Positions 7,777 through 17,336 are shown, counted from the stretch's first letter. The stretch is DNA of 64,000 bases from JAICWP01 sp035278025 (GCA_035278025.1 DATEJK010000068.1:30618-94617), one strand, 5' to 3'. Notes: generated by a model from the sequence alone, not told the origin. A program made the numbers and translations.

Positions 7777-9540
7777 TCATCGGGTCGGAATGTGAGGAAC
7801 TTTTCGCGGCACAATCCCGGTTCCTTCCTTTACGGCAATAATCCTGTCAATGGGCACGGTGGTCAAACGATCCACGTGCCCGCTTGGCCATGTTATTTCC
7901 AAGGAATCAATCCGGGTACGTTTGCCCAGACCGAAGTGAATACGCGGGTCGCTCGCCGACATGTAGCTCATGCCGCCTTTGGCCTGCTCCACATGGGTAA
8001 ATCCCTGGCTGGTCAGCTTCAAGGAAGCGCCAATACCGTCCCGGTTGGAACGCGTGCCGATCAACTGCACGGTCAGCCAATGGTTGGCGTTTCCGCCATC
8101 GTTGCGCAGAAGTGAAGGAAAATCGCCCCGGTTGTTGGTGACAATATCAATGTCACCGTCATTGTCGTAATCGGCGGTGGCCAGGCCTCGGCCCGCGACC
8201 GCGCGCATGAAATCGGCCCCCAGCGATTCTGAAACCTTTTCGAACTTTCCTTGGCCCAGGTTGCGAAACATCAGTAATGGTTCTTTATACGAGACTTCGT
8301 GATGGTAAAGGTGGACGTTATCGAGCATGGCCCCATTCAGTTGCAGGATATCGTCCCAGCCATCGTTATCGTAATCGAGAAATTTCGCCGCCACTCCGCT
8401 CAGCAGGATGGCCTTGTTTCCAATCCCCGAAGGATAGGTAGCATCGGTGAACGTCCCATCCTGGTTATTGTGGTAGAGGCGGTTTAATTCGAAATCCAGG
8501 TGAGTGATGTACACGTCTTGCCAGCCGTCGCCATCCACGTCCGCGGCATCAATTCCCATGCCGGCTTCGTACTTGCCTTCTTCGCTCACCGCCATGCCGG
8601 AAATCAGGGAAAGGTCCTGAAAAGTCCCATCATGCTTGTTGATGAACAAAAAATTGGGCCAGGTATCATTGGCAATGGCGATATCGGGCCAGCCGTCATT
8701 ATTGAAGTCGGCTACCACCACGCCCATGCCTTTGGACTCCGGCTTGCCGACTCCGGAAACATCGCTCACATCGGTGAAGGTTCCGTCATGGTTATTGTGG
8801 TAGAGCCTGGTTTTCTGCCCCGTGTAGTTGCCTGGGTTGCAATAGGAGCGGTAGCCGGGGCGGCGCTCTCCGCACCAGAGATTATTTTTTGGCGTCCAGT
8901 TGATGTAATTGGTCACCACCAGGTCAAGCCAGCCGTCGCGGTCATAGTCAAACCAGGCTGCGCTGGTTGACCAATTACCTTCGTCCGCAACCCCCGCCTT
9001 GGCGGTCACATCGGTAAAGGTGCCATCGCCGTTGTTGTGGTAGAGAATGGCGCGGCCGTAGCCAGTCACGTACAAATCGGGATAGCCTTTATTGTCATAG
9101 TCCCCCACCGCCACTCCCTGGCCATAATGTCCTTCTCCTCCCACGCCGGCCTTGGCGGTCACATCGGTAAAGGTGCCATCGCCGTTGTTGTGGAAAAGCG
9201 CGCAGCGCAAGGGATGCGGCGGCTTGTAGATATCAGTAGCGGCCGACTGGACAAAGAACAGGTCCATCAACCCATCCTGGTCGTAATCCAGCCACGCCAC
9301 TCCTGTGCCCATGGTTTCCAGGTAGTATTTCTGGCCGGTCTGAGTGGAATCCTGAACAAAATTGATTCCGGCCGCTTGCCGCACGTCCGTATAGCGGACC
9401 TTGATAGGAGTATCTTGTTTCTCAGCAACGCGCGCGGCCGCAGGTCTCAAGCCGGCAATCGCCAATCCAGCAAACAGCGCCGCCGCGCTGCACTTGCTTG
9501 CCCAAGCCCATGGCCGGCGCGCTATTGAATTTCTTTCCAT
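7777..9540 (-). CDS. CRTAC1-family protein: FG-GAP repeats plus ASPIC/UnbV domain
   Basis: A 587-residue homologue of the neighbouring 5937-7712 product. After a cleavable signal (about residues 15-37, ending AAARVAEKQ) come FG-GAP/VCBS-type repeats such as WLDYDQDGLMDLFF and LYHNNGDGTFTDVTAKAGV. The C-terminal ASPIC/UnbV domain contains MSYMSASDPRIHFGLGKR and SLEITWPSGH. Two repeats are encoded by identical 45-bp DNA segments. The protein probably folds as a calcium-binding propeller in the periplasm or on the surface. The signal is Sec-like rather than clearly twin-arginine. Its ligand is unknown, and co-location with a TonB-dependent receptor and glycosidases suggests carbohydrate handling. 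Confidence 0.84.
   Translation of the reverse strand: MERNSIARRPWAWASKCSAAALFAGLAIAGLRPAAARVAEKQDTPIKVRYTDVRQAAGINFVQDSTQTGQKYYLETMGTGVAWLDYDQDGLMDLFFVQSAATDIYKPPHPLRCALFHNNGDGTFTDVTAKAGVGGEGHYGQGVAVGDYDNKGYPDLYVTGYGRAILYHNNGDGTFTDVTAKAGVADEGNWSTSAAWFDYDRDGWLDLVVTNYINWTPKNNLWCGERRPGYRSYCNPGNYTGQKTRLYHNNHDGTFTDVSDVSGVGKPESKGMGVVVADFNNDGWPDIAIANDTWPNFLFINKHDGTFQDLSLISGMAVSEEGKYEAGMGIDAADVDGDGWQDVYITHLDFELNRLYHNNQDGTFTDATYPSGIGNKAILLSGVAAKFLDYDNDGWDDILQLNGAMLDNVHLYHHEVSYKEPLLMFRNLGQGKFEKVSESLGADFMRAVAGRGLATADYDNDGDIDIVTNNRGDFPSLLRNDGGNANHWLTVQLIGTRSNRDGIGASLKLTSQGFTHVEQAKGGMSYMSASDPRIHFGLGKRTRIDSLEITWPSGHVDRLTTVPIDRIIAVKEGTGIVPRKVPHIPTR
8996..9193 (-). repeat. 45-bp perfect direct repeats inside the FG-GAP gene
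   Basis: Bases 8996-9040 and 9149-9193 are identical over 45 bp and are 153 bp (51 codons) apart. They encode consecutive FG-GAP loops, each reading HNNGDGTFTDVTAKAG. Other loops of the same gene are diverged at the DNA level, so this pair was probably copied recently or kept alike by recombination. Confidence 0.8.
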
Positions 9541-9658
9541 TCTGCTCGGATGTCCTTAGCGCGTTCAGCCGATCAGGAGCAATCGCAAATCCGGTCGCCG
9601 ATTATATCCAACGTTTATTCGCATCACGAACCGCCGCCCTTGACGCCGGCCGGCCGGC

Positions 9659-12211
9659 TTATGGCATCCGGTCAGCGATGGATAGCGCCAGCTGCAGCAG
9701 TTGCTCTCGCGCCCTGGGCGACATCGGTTCCGGAGCCGAAGAGGACCCGGCGGGCGCCTGGCTCAGCGCCTCTTCAATGCGGTTGATGTTGAGGCCGCCG
9801 GCGTTGCTTCCTTTGAAACGGCTCAGCACTTCGCGCGCTTTGCCGATTTGTCCGGTCTGAAAATAGAAAAAACCCAGCGTCGAATAGCTCCCTACCCACT
9901 CCGGCATCAGTTCGACTGCCCGCTCCAGGCGCTGCGCCGCCTCTTCCGTCCGGTCTTCCTCAACCGCAACAATGCCCAGGCCCCAGAGAATTTTGCCGGA
10001 GCCCGGAATTCGCGCCAGCCCCTGGTTCAAGGTTCTCCCGGCGCCGGCGACGTTTCCGTCCCGCAACTGAACCAGAGCGAGCGAAAGATAGTACTGGTCA
10101 TTATCAGGGTTGCGGGTAATGGCCTGTTCGAAGACCTCGGTTGCCCGTGTTGTTTGTCCGAGGTGGCTGTAGATATCGCCCAGCAACGAAAGGTAGGCAT
10201 CGTCCCGCTGCCCGGCGGGTGACACCTGCTGCGCGGCCGTCAGAGCCTGATCGTAGTTTCGGTTTCGGAAATATGTATCCGCCAGATCAAATTTCACGTC
10301 ATCCGACCCTGGGTTCAGATTAAGCGCCGTCTCAAAATGCGCGATGGCCTCCGGATACATCCGGTAGCGCGCCAGCAGTACGCCGACTCCGGTCTGCGTG
10401 CGGTAGTCGCTCCCGCTAAGCTTATCGAGTTGGGCGATTGCCTGCTGGGCCTGCTCGCGGTTTCCAAGCTTCAGATAGGTTTCCGCCAGCAGGTACAGGT
10501 CCTGAGGCTGATCCGGATGTTTCTTGGTCTCCTCTATGAGTTGGCTCAGGTCCAGTTGCGTCCTCTGCTTTGCGGAAAGCTTGGTGCGGCTATCCAGATA
10601 GTCGAAGAGGTGCTGATAGGGATAAGGTCCCGAAGCCGAATCCTTGGACAGAGTTTGAAAGACGTTCAAGTCACGTTCGGCCGCCTGCATCTGGTGAAGA
10701 GCTCTCTCCGCCATCGCCAACCGGTAATATCCCTGAGCCGGAGCATGGCTGACTCGTATGTACCTCTTCAGCAGGGCTACTGCCTCCGCATAGTTCTTGT
10801 TCTGCATTCGGAGGTTGGCAAGCTCCAGAAGTGCGTCGGCAAAATTCGGATTGGACTGCAGCGCCCTCTGGAACAATCCTTCAGCCTTGGCGTTCTTTCC
10901 CTGTCTCTCCTCGATGTAGCCGATATTGAAGAGACAGGAGGCGTTGCGCGGGTCTTGTCTCAGCCCCTGCTCAAAATATTTTCGAGCTTCGTCAAATCGC
11001 CCCAGATGACGGTAAGCCAGCCCCATAAAAGCAAAGGAGCGCGCGGAGGGGTCCACGGCGATGAGTTGCTGGAACTCGGCTATAGCTTTTTCGGTTTGAC
11101 CGGCCATGAAGTAACTTTCGCCCAGAGCGGCGCGCAGGTCCGCCCGTTCTGCGTCAATCTTCAGCCCCGCTTGCAACAGCGGAATCGCGTCCTCAAAGTA
11201 ATTCTGCGACATGCTCACCCGGGCCAGCAGAAAGATGACATCGGTGTTTTGCGGCGCAATTTTGTGGGCCCGCACCAGAACGTCCAGAGCATCGAGCGGT
11301 CTGTTCTCGTCGTTGTAGACCTGGGCCAGGACGTACAGGATATCCACTGAGTCCGGCTTCTGCTTCAAGGCCCGATTGAGCAGCAGTTCGGCCTTGGCAT
11401 AATCTCCGGTGCGGAGATACGCCTCCCCGAGGTTATAAGCAATCTCCGGCGCCTGGGGCTGGAGAGCGCTGGCTTTCTCCAGTTCCAATTCGGCAGGACG
11501 GTATTGTTTGGCGGAGGCCAGCAGCACCCCCAGCGTGAAATGCAACTGCGCATCCTGTTTTTTTTCCGCGGATAGCTCGTGCGCAAGCTTGAGCGCCGAT
11601 TCCATCTTGCCGGCCTGCAGATAAGCGCGCACCATGTTGACGCGGGTTGCCACATTGAGGGGCTGGACGCGCTGGAAATGGGCCAACGCGGCAACCGGCG
11701 CGCCCTGCGCCAGCAACACGACTCCCAGGTTGTAATTGGCGCCGCGATCCCCGGGATGAACCCGCAATACCTCCCTGAACTCCTTCGCCGCCGGTTCCAG
11801 TTTTCCTTCGGCCACGTATACGTTTCCCAGATTGTTGTGACTTTTGCTGGAAGCGGGTTCGAGGCGAAGCGCTTGCTGGAATGCCGCTTCGGCAGCCGGG
11901 TAATCCTTCTCTTCGCTGTTCGCAATTCCCAACAGGTTGTAGCCGTCCACGCTGGCGGGATTCAGCTTGAGTTGTTCCTGGATTTCCTCTTTGGCTTCGG
12001 CGATGTGTCCCTGCGTCAGCAGCATCTCCGCCGCCGCAAAGGGCGACACTTTCTTCCCGGCGGGCTTAGAAACGCGCCGCGGAGAGGGAGATTGCCAGGC
12101 CGCATTTGCCGCGGGGGCAATGCACAGAAGAAAACATACGAGGATTGCGGGCAAACTGGTTCGGCACTCCGGCCTCGCGCTTAGATCCTGAACTGAAGAG
12201 CCGATCACCAT
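9659..12211 (-). CDS. Large exported tetratricopeptide-repeat protein (about 20 TPRs)
   Basis: An 850-residue protein made almost entirely of TPR helices after an N-terminal signal (residues 20-38, hydrophobic, ending APAANAAWQ). Typical units are AYNLGEAYLRTGDYAKAELLL, here shortened in sense, and LFNIGYIEERQGKNAKAEGLF-type repeats spaced 34 residues apart. TPR superhelices bind peptides or proteins and act as scaffolds; no enzyme domain is visible. The gene lies between an FG-GAP/ASPIC-UnbV gene and a giant FG-GAP-TPR fusion. This suggests the two modules work together, in separate proteins here and fused in the next gene. Starts further inside the frame are possible. Confidence 0.82.
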   Translation of the reverse strand: MVIGSSVQDLSARPECRTSLPAILVCFLLCIAPAANAAWQSPSPRRVSKPAGKKVSPFAAAEMLLTQGHIAEAKEEIQEQLKLNPASVDGYNLLGIANSEEKDYPAAEAAFQQALRLEPASSKSHNNLGNVYVAEGKLEPAAKEFREVLRVHPGDRGANYNLGVVLLAQGAPVAALAHFQRVQPLNVATRVNMVRAYLQAGKMESALKLAHELSAEKKQDAQLHFTLGVLLASAKQYRPAELELEKASALQPQAPEIAYNLGEAYLRTGDYAKAELLLNRALKQKPDSVDILYVLAQVYNDENRPLDALDVLVRAHKIAPQNTDVIFLLARVSMSQNYFEDAIPLLQAGLKIDAERADLRAALGESYFMAGQTEKAIAEFQQLIAVDPSARSFAFMGLAYRHLGRFDEARKYFEQGLRQDPRNASCLFNIGYIEERQGKNAKAEGLFQRALQSNPNFADALLELANLRMQNKNYAEAVALLKRYIRVSHAPAQGYYRLAMAERALHQMQAAERDLNVFQTLSKDSASGPYPYQHLFDYLDSRTKLSAKQRTQLDLSQLIEETKKHPDQPQDLYLLAETYLKLGNREQAQQAIAQLDKLSGSDYRTQTGVGVLLARYRMYPEAIAHFETALNLNPGSDDVKFDLADTYFRNRNYDQALTAAQQVSPAGQRDDAYLSLLGDIYSHLGQTTRATEVFEQAITRNPDNDQYYLSLALVQLRDGNVAGAGRTLNQGLARIPGSGKILWGLGIVAVEEDRTEEAAQRLERAVELMPEWVGSYSTLGFFYFQTGQIGKAREVLSRFKGSNAGGLNINRIEEALSQAPAGSSSAPEPMSPRAREQLLQLALSIADRMP

Positions 12212-12261
12212 GGCCGATGCGACCTGATGGCCTGCACTCTATCTTGCCTTCCGGCGCGGCG

Positions 12262-15200
12262 TCAATGGAGCATTTCCAGCGTCTGCCGCGCCAGTTTGTG
12301 CTGCGGTTGTTGCTGCAGGAGCGCCTGCAGCACCGCTCTCGCTTTCTGCTTGTCGTTCATCATGGCATAGAGGCGAGCCAGGTTCAGATAAGCCTGGTCG
12401 AATTGTGGCGCCGCGCGGATGCACGTTTTGAACCGTTCTTCCGCTTCCGCCACCCGTCCCGCGCGCGCCAGCAGAACTCCCAGATTATTCAGGGCATCGG
12501 CATACTCGGGGCGCAATGCGACAGCTTTTTCCAGGAATTGCAGGGCCGGCTCCGTTTGGCCCTCCTGGGCATAGAACATTCCCACACTATAGTTGACCTC
12601 AGCGTTTTCCGGTTCGGCCTGAAGGGCGTGGCGCAGCAGTTTTTCTGCTTCCGCCGGCGCTCCCTCCCGGCGATACAGGTTGCCGAGATTGACCAGTGCC
12701 GTCACATAATCCGGCCGCAGTTGCAATGATTTTTGAAAATCGCGGATCGCCTCCGCCGCCTGCCCCTCCTGGCCTGCAATCATGCCCAGGTTATTCCAGG
12801 CTTCAGGATAATTGGGACGCAGTTTGAGCGCGTACTCCAGATAGGAACGCGCCGGCTGCGGGTCATGCCTGCGCAGGTAAAGTGTCCCCAGATTGTAGAA
12901 TGCTTCCGCATTATCCGGCTTGTCCGCTATCACTTGCTGGAAGGCCGCCGTCGCCTGTTCCAGGTAGCCGCGCTGAAACAATGCCACGCCATAAGTGAAA
13001 TCGTTGCGTTGCAGCCCACCCTGGTACAGGGTTCCGCCGAAGGGAAGCGCTTTCCGCAGGCGCTCTTCCGGTGTATTGGGCAAGGATTGCAAGTCCTCTT
13101 GTATCCGTTCGGCTGCGACCGGCCCCTGATACAACTTGACGATATTCCGCAATTTATCCAGCAGGAAAGTCGCCGGGATGGGCAGGTCTCTTCGCCGGTC
13201 GAACAAATAGCGGTAGAGGATGTCGTAAACGCCGGCAACTCTATCGTCACCGAGCAAGATCGGGAACGAGATCTTTTCCCTAGCGACGAACGCCCTCATA
13301 ACCGCGGCATCACGGTCCTGATCAACGTTTATGCCGACTGGGCGAGCGTTCCTTGCTGACAAAGCGGCCAGGCCTTGCTGTAACATTCTGACCTGCTGCA
13401 GGGAAGCTGCGGACGCCATGGTCCAGAACACAAGGACCACAGAGTCGTCCATAAATGTATTTAGAGCTCGCATTTCGCCGGCCAGATCGGGTAAGGCAAA
13501 CTCCGGCGCCTTCAATGGCTCGATCAGCCAGGTTTCGACCGAGGACGGCAACTGTTCTAAAGCTGGTGCGGGCGCAGGTTGCGCATAGGATGGAGAAGAA
13601 GCCGCAAAGGGCCTGGCGGTAAACTGGGAAGAGCCTTCTTCAATTTCAATGCGATGATTAACAGGCAAGGGCTCGAAGACATCGCTAATCCCGCTGGGCC
13701 AGCGAACCGTGGCGCGGATGCTCCCTTTGACGGACCCAACCCCGAAAAACAGTTCCTTGGTGTGTTGCGATAAAAACCCGGAACCTCCCTGGAGGTATCT
13801 GGTCTGGCGTTGGCCGCCTCCTTCTACGGTTATCGCCGCTCCAATCCCGTCGCGATTGCTTTTTCGTCCGCGCAACCGGAAGACAATCGCGTTGCCCAGG
13901 TCCTGCATCGCGTTGTGCAGGACCCGTAGCTGTGGCCCGCTGCGATTCTTGAGAACAACCTCCAGCCGCCCGTCATGGTCCAGGTCGGCGAGGGCGAAAG
14001 CGCGGCTGTCGTCAGGAAGGTCCAGCCCCGACGTGCCTGAAATGTCGGAAAATGTGCCGTCGCGGTTATTCAACAGCAGAACATTCCTCTCATAGCCGTT
14101 CCAGGTCGCGTCTGAGCGGATCAGCTCATTGATCGCATTCCATCCCTGCTCGTACGCCGGCGAAGGTGTGGAATCGGAAGGGGACTTAGCGACCACTTGC
14201 CGCCAGAAAAAGCTGGCCAGGTCGCGAGTATCTCCGCCTGAAATGTAGCCGTTGCTGATGTACAGGTCCGCGTAACCATCGTGATCGAAATCCCAGGCGT
14301 CCGAGGACCATGCCCAGCGTCCCACATCGGCCGCCGCCGCCCGGGCAACATTTTGGAACTTCCCCTGGCCGTCGTTTCGGTACAGCGAGTTGCCGCCGGC
14401 ATGTTGACGGTAGAGAGCGCGAATGTCTTCGGGATCTTTTGCGTGAAACAAGTTCTGCTGCGAAACTCGCAAACCGGCGGCTGACCACATATCGCCCACG
14501 TAGATGTCCTGGCTTCCCCGGTTCTCGAAATCGCACCAGCAGGCGCTCATGCCAGCTCCGGCTTGCTCTACGCCGGCCTCGCGCGACACCGAAGTAAACG
14601 TGCCACCGCCATTGTTGCGGTACAGATTGCTTCGGCCAAAGTCGTTGGCCACGTAAAGGTCAGGCTTGCCATTGCCGTCGCAGTCCCCCCAGGCACAGGC
14701 AAAACTGTAGCGGTTATTGTCCACATTCAGACCCGCCGCTTCCGTGTTGTCCTGAAACGTTCCATCTCCCTGATTGTGGAACAAAAAGTTCGGCGGCCCA
14801 TTGCGCGCGTCGAAGTAAGGAACCGGGTAGCGATATTGCTCCAGCCCCTGATAGTAGCTGTACACGCAGAAGTAGATATCCAGAAAACCGTCGCCATCGT
14901 AGTCGGCCACAGCGGCATGCGTGAATGTGCCTTGGGCAGGCCGGGAAAATTTGAAAGCATCGCGCCGGATGGAAAACCTGCCGTTCCCCCGGTTCACGAA
15001 GAGAAGCGGCCCCCCGGCGCAAACCACCAGCAAGTCCTGCATCCCCTTGTTCTCAAAATCAGCAAACAAGGCACAGGCGGTTGCATCCAGCACTCCCAAT
15101 CCCGAGGACTCGGTCACATCCTGGAATGTGCCATCGCCCCGGTTCAAATACATGCGGTTGGGCAGCCCGGAGGACTGGCAGACGTAGATATCATCCAAGC

Positions 15201-16128
15201 CATCCCCGTTGAGGTCGCCCACCGCCACGCCATGGTTGCCGTAAACATCAATTCCGCAGGCGCCGTCGAGCACCGTGCGCCAGTAGTCCGTGCCGCGCAG
15301 CAACTGGTCCCTGTACGATTCAGTACGGCCGAGCGCTGCCGCGCTCACGTCAAGGAAAACAGGTCCGCGAACCCGGCTGACGGTCTCCTCCCCGGCGATT
15401 CGCCAGCTGCGCATCCGCCAAGCATTGTTTGCATCGCCGGACCAGTCGGTCAGCCAATGCCCGATTCGCTGCTCCCGCCTTCCATCCCGGCGGGTTCCCG
15501 CCAGTTCATAGCGAATTTGCGCGCGGACCATTCCCGGCGAGCCAACCACCTGCTCAATGCCTATGATTTGGAACTCTGCCGTTTCTATCTGCGACATCTC
15601 CGCAAAGTAGCTTTTTACCTCTTGCAGGCAGTTATCGCGTCCCGACACAACTCCGCCTTCGAACCGCCGTCGAGATACCTCGATTCCATTGGCGGATCGT
15701 AGGGGAATCCTCCGGCTGGGTTGCAGCGAACTGGCTTGCACCGCGGCGTCCAGGAAATTGGCCAACTGAGCCAGGGATGGAACATCCGCTTTGAGAGCCC
15801 GTTCCCACTCCTGCAACCGGCCCATGATTTCGAAAGCGTGCTTCTCGCTGATGTACTCGTCCGCCCCGGGTGAGATCTTGCGCAGCACATCATCCAGGCT
15901 GGATTTTTGCGGATATTGGGGTGTGAGATGGAATTGGGCCGGCAGACCCGAACTGTGCACCTCGCCGGAGTCGCTCTGTGGAACCCCACCCCGGCCGAAT
16001 GCCCGCAGGGGAGCCGGGAGGAAGACAACTGGAGTCCATGCCATCGCCTTCAGCAGGGTCCGCCGGGAAAGCGTATGGTTGCTGAGCCTGTGACTGCCCA
16101 TCCTCAGGAGTCTCTCTACCGTGCCCAC
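12262..16128 (-). CDS. Multidomain fusion: FG-GAP/ASPIC-UnbV, redoxin-like and TPR domains, Tat signal
   Basis: A 1288-residue protein with a twin-arginine signal (LSRRTLLKAMAW near residue 20). Residues of about 150-260 look like a small NTF2/SnoaL-type alpha-beta domain. Residues 280-770 are FG-GAP repeats (GVAVGDLNGDGLDDIYV), and about 775-850 is ASPIC/UnbV (FLSQHTKELFFGVG). Residues of about 890-1050 match a TlpA/AhpC-like redoxin fold (EFALPDLAGE, later PATFLLDK), but the CxxC site is replaced by FWTMASAASLQQ, so it cannot do dithiol chemistry. Residues 1080-1280 are TPRs. It lies 36 bp downstream of the LacI gene and heads the minus-strand series. ATG16101 is an alternative start. Function is unknown. 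Confidence 0.85.
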   Translation of the reverse strand: MGTVERLLRMGSHRLSNHTLSRRTLLKAMAWTPVVFLPAPLRAFGRGGVPQSDSGEVHSSGLPAQFHLTPQYPQKSSLDDVLRKISPGADEYISEKHAFEIMGRLQEWERALKADVPSLAQLANFLDAAVQASSLQPSRRIPLRSANGIEVSRRRFEGGVVSGRDNCLQEVKSYFAEMSQIETAEFQIIGIEQVVGSPGMVRAQIRYELAGTRRDGRREQRIGHWLTDWSGDANNAWRMRSWRIAGEETVSRVRGPVFLDVSAAALGRTESYRDQLLRGTDYWRTVLDGACGIDVYGNHGVAVGDLNGDGLDDIYVCQSSGLPNRMYLNRGDGTFQDVTESSGLGVLDATACALFADFENKGMQDLLVVCAGGPLLFVNRGNGRFSIRRDAFKFSRPAQGTFTHAAVADYDGDGFLDIYFCVYSYYQGLEQYRYPVPYFDARNGPPNFLFHNQGDGTFQDNTEAAGLNVDNNRYSFACAWGDCDGNGKPDLYVANDFGRSNLYRNNGGGTFTSVSREAGVEQAGAGMSACWCDFENRGSQDIYVGDMWSAAGLRVSQQNLFHAKDPEDIRALYRQHAGGNSLYRNDGQGKFQNVARAAAADVGRWAWSSDAWDFDHDGYADLYISNGYISGGDTRDLASFFWRQVVAKSPSDSTPSPAYEQGWNAINELIRSDATWNGYERNVLLLNNRDGTFSDISGTSGLDLPDDSRAFALADLDHDGRLEVVLKNRSGPQLRVLHNAMQDLGNAIVFRLRGRKSNRDGIGAAITVEGGGQRQTRYLQGGSGFLSQHTKELFFGVGSVKGSIRATVRWPSGISDVFEPLPVNHRIEIEEGSSQFTARPFAASSPSYAQPAPAPALEQLPSSVETWLIEPLKAPEFALPDLAGEMRALNTFMDDSVVLVFWTMASAASLQQVRMLQQGLAALSARNARPVGINVDQDRDAAVMRAFVAREKISFPILLGDDRVAGVYDILYRYLFDRRRDLPIPATFLLDKLRNIVKLYQGPVAAERIQEDLQSLPNTPEERLRKALPFGGTLYQGGLQRNDFTYGVALFQRGYLEQATAAFQQVIADKPDNAEAFYNLGTLYLRRHDPQPARSYLEYALKLRPNYPEAWNNLGMIAGQEGQAAEAIRDFQKSLQLRPDYVTALVNLGNLYRREGAPAEAEKLLRHALQAEPENAEVNYSVGMFYAQEGQTEPALQFLEKAVALRPEYADALNNLGVLLARAGRVAEAEERFKTCIRAAPQFDQAYLNLARLYAMMNDKQKARAVLQALLQQQPQHKLARQTLEMLH

Positions 16129-16164
16129 ATTGTGTTCCGTGTGAAAGCGAAAAGCAATGCGGGG

Positions 16165-17169
16165 TCAACAGGGAGCCGGGCCGGAGGAACCGCCCAGAAT
16201 GAGTTCCGCGCCCACCCTATATTCTCTGCCCTTGGCGTCAGGCGACGCGGAAAGTTCGTGCAAAGCATCGGCCGCTATTTGCCCCAGGGTCTCCCGGTGG
16301 ATGTCCACCGTCGTCAAGGAAGGATTGCTGTATTCAGCCAGGCGCGTCTTGTCGAAGCCAGTGACTGAGACGTCCTGCGGCACGCGGCAACCGGCGTTCA
16401 GCAGGCCTTTAATAACGCCGACTGCCGTCAGGTCGTTCACGGCTATTACCGCGGTCGGCTTCGGGGTTACGCGGGCAATGGCCAAGCCCGCGGCCAGTCC
16501 TCCCTCAAAGCGCAAATCTCCGGGCAGTACCGGGCCGGGTTCGAGTCCTACATCGCGCATGCACTTCTCGTAAGCCTGCAGGCGGGCGACATTCGACTTC
16601 AGTCCCGCTCTTCCGGACACAAAGGCAATTCGCCGGTGCCCGTGATCGTAGAGGTGACGAACAATCTGTTCGACTCCCGAGAAATAGTCAACGCGCAAGT
16701 TGCTCATGTAGTCGCGAGCCGGAGTGCGATCCAGGAAGGCGACCGCGATCCTCCTGCTGGCAAGCTCACGAATCAGCCGAAGACTGATTTCAGAAGTCAT
16801 GACCGCAACCCCGCGCACCTTGTGTTCCATCATTCTTTCTGCCGCTTCCCGCGTCCGGCGCGGATCGTAGTTGGTATCGCTGAGAATGGCGTCGTATCCC
16901 AGCTGGCGGGCGCGAATTTCAAAACTCTTTATCACCTCGGGAAAAAACGGGTTCTCGATGTCAGACACGATGATTCCCAGCGTATGCCGCCCGCCTCGCG
17001 CCAGGTGGCGGGCGTGCGCATCCGGAATGTACCCCATGCGCTTGACGGTGGAGAGCACAAGCCGCTGCGTGATCGCTCCCACCTTGCCGGTATTGTTCAG
17101 AACATTGGAAACGGTGGCGGTGGAAACACCCGCAGCCTTCGCCACATCGCGGATCGTGGTCACGCTCAT
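16165..17169 (-). CDS. LacI-family transcriptional regulator
   Basis: A 334-residue repressor-type regulator. Residues 4-25 (TIRDVAKAAGVSTATVSNVLN) form the LacI helix-turn-helix, followed by the hinge helix and a periplasmic-binding-protein-like sugar domain from about residue 60 (LGIIVSDIENPFFPEVIK). C-terminal marks include AVIAVNDLTAVGVI and VSVTGFDKTRLAEY. It sits between a minus-strand block of FG-GAP/TPR genes and a divergent TonB-receptor operon. Its own upstream gap carries LacI-type palindromes, so it probably controls both directions and perhaps itself. The effector is likely a sugar released from the target polysaccharide. The ribosome site before ATG17169 is weak. Confidence 0.93.
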   Translation of the reverse strand: MSVTTIRDVAKAAGVSTATVSNVLNNTGKVGAITQRLVLSTVKRMGYIPDAHARHLARGGRHTLGIIVSDIENPFFPEVIKSFEIRARQLGYDAILSDTNYDPRRTREAAERMMEHKVRGVAVMTSEISLRLIRELASRRIAVAFLDRTPARDYMSNLRVDYFSGVEQIVRHLYDHGHRRIAFVSGRAGLKSNVARLQAYEKCMRDVGLEPGPVLPGDLRFEGGLAAGLAIARVTPKPTAVIAVNDLTAVGVIKGLLNAGCRVPQDVSVTGFDKTRLAEYSNPSLTTVDIHRETLGQIAADALHELSASPDAKGREYRVGAELILGGSSGPAPC

Positions 17170-17220
17170 CGCCGGGAGTGTTCCATTCGCTGCCCGATTC
17201 CGGCCGCTAAAACAGCCAGG

Positions 17221-17251
17221 AGTGTAGCACAGGCAAAAAAAACCTTGACAA
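17221..17251 (-). promoter_or_regulatory. Candidate promoter for the LacI-regulator transcript
   Basis: Read on the minus strand, a -35-like TTGTCA (17251-17246) and an extended -10 TGCTACACT (17229-17221) are separated by 19 bp, slightly long. Transcription would start near 17214, about 45 nt before the LacI ATG at 17169. The -35 shares its bases with the -35 of the plus-strand candidate promoter. Confidence 0.4.
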
Positions 17252-17274
17252 GAGGAAATGCGCCGTGATAAACG
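17245..17274 (+). promoter_or_regulatory. Candidate promoter for the TonB-receptor operon
   Basis: A consensus -35 TTGACA (17245-17250) is followed after 17-18 bp by ATAAAC/TAAACG (17268-17274), with TG just before as in an extended -10. The predicted start near 17280 leaves a leader of about 320 nt before ATG17601. The palindrome at 17286-17297 lies immediately downstream, where a bound repressor would block elongation. Confidence 0.45.
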
Positions 17275-17285
17275 ACGGCACCAGG

Positions 17286-17297
17286 TTAAGCGTTTAA
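17286..17297. promoter_or_regulatory. Putative LacI-type operator (TTAAGCGTTTAA)
   Basis: The sequence TTAAGCGTTTAA is symmetric around a central CG (TTAAnCGnTTAA), the hallmark of LacI-family operators. It sits about 117 bp upstream of the LacI start and just after the predicted plus-strand promoter. Binding by the adjacent regulator is inferred. Confidence 0.5.
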
Positions 17298-17336
17298 GTT
17301 CCGGTCGGGTTCTAACTGCGCCAAGTGAAGTGGGGT

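Noticed and set aside
16538..16560. tRNA-like T-loop string GGGTTCGAGTCCTAC
   Set aside because: It is the reverse of LacI-family codons for VGLEPG, and no matching acceptor stem or anticodon arm surrounds it.
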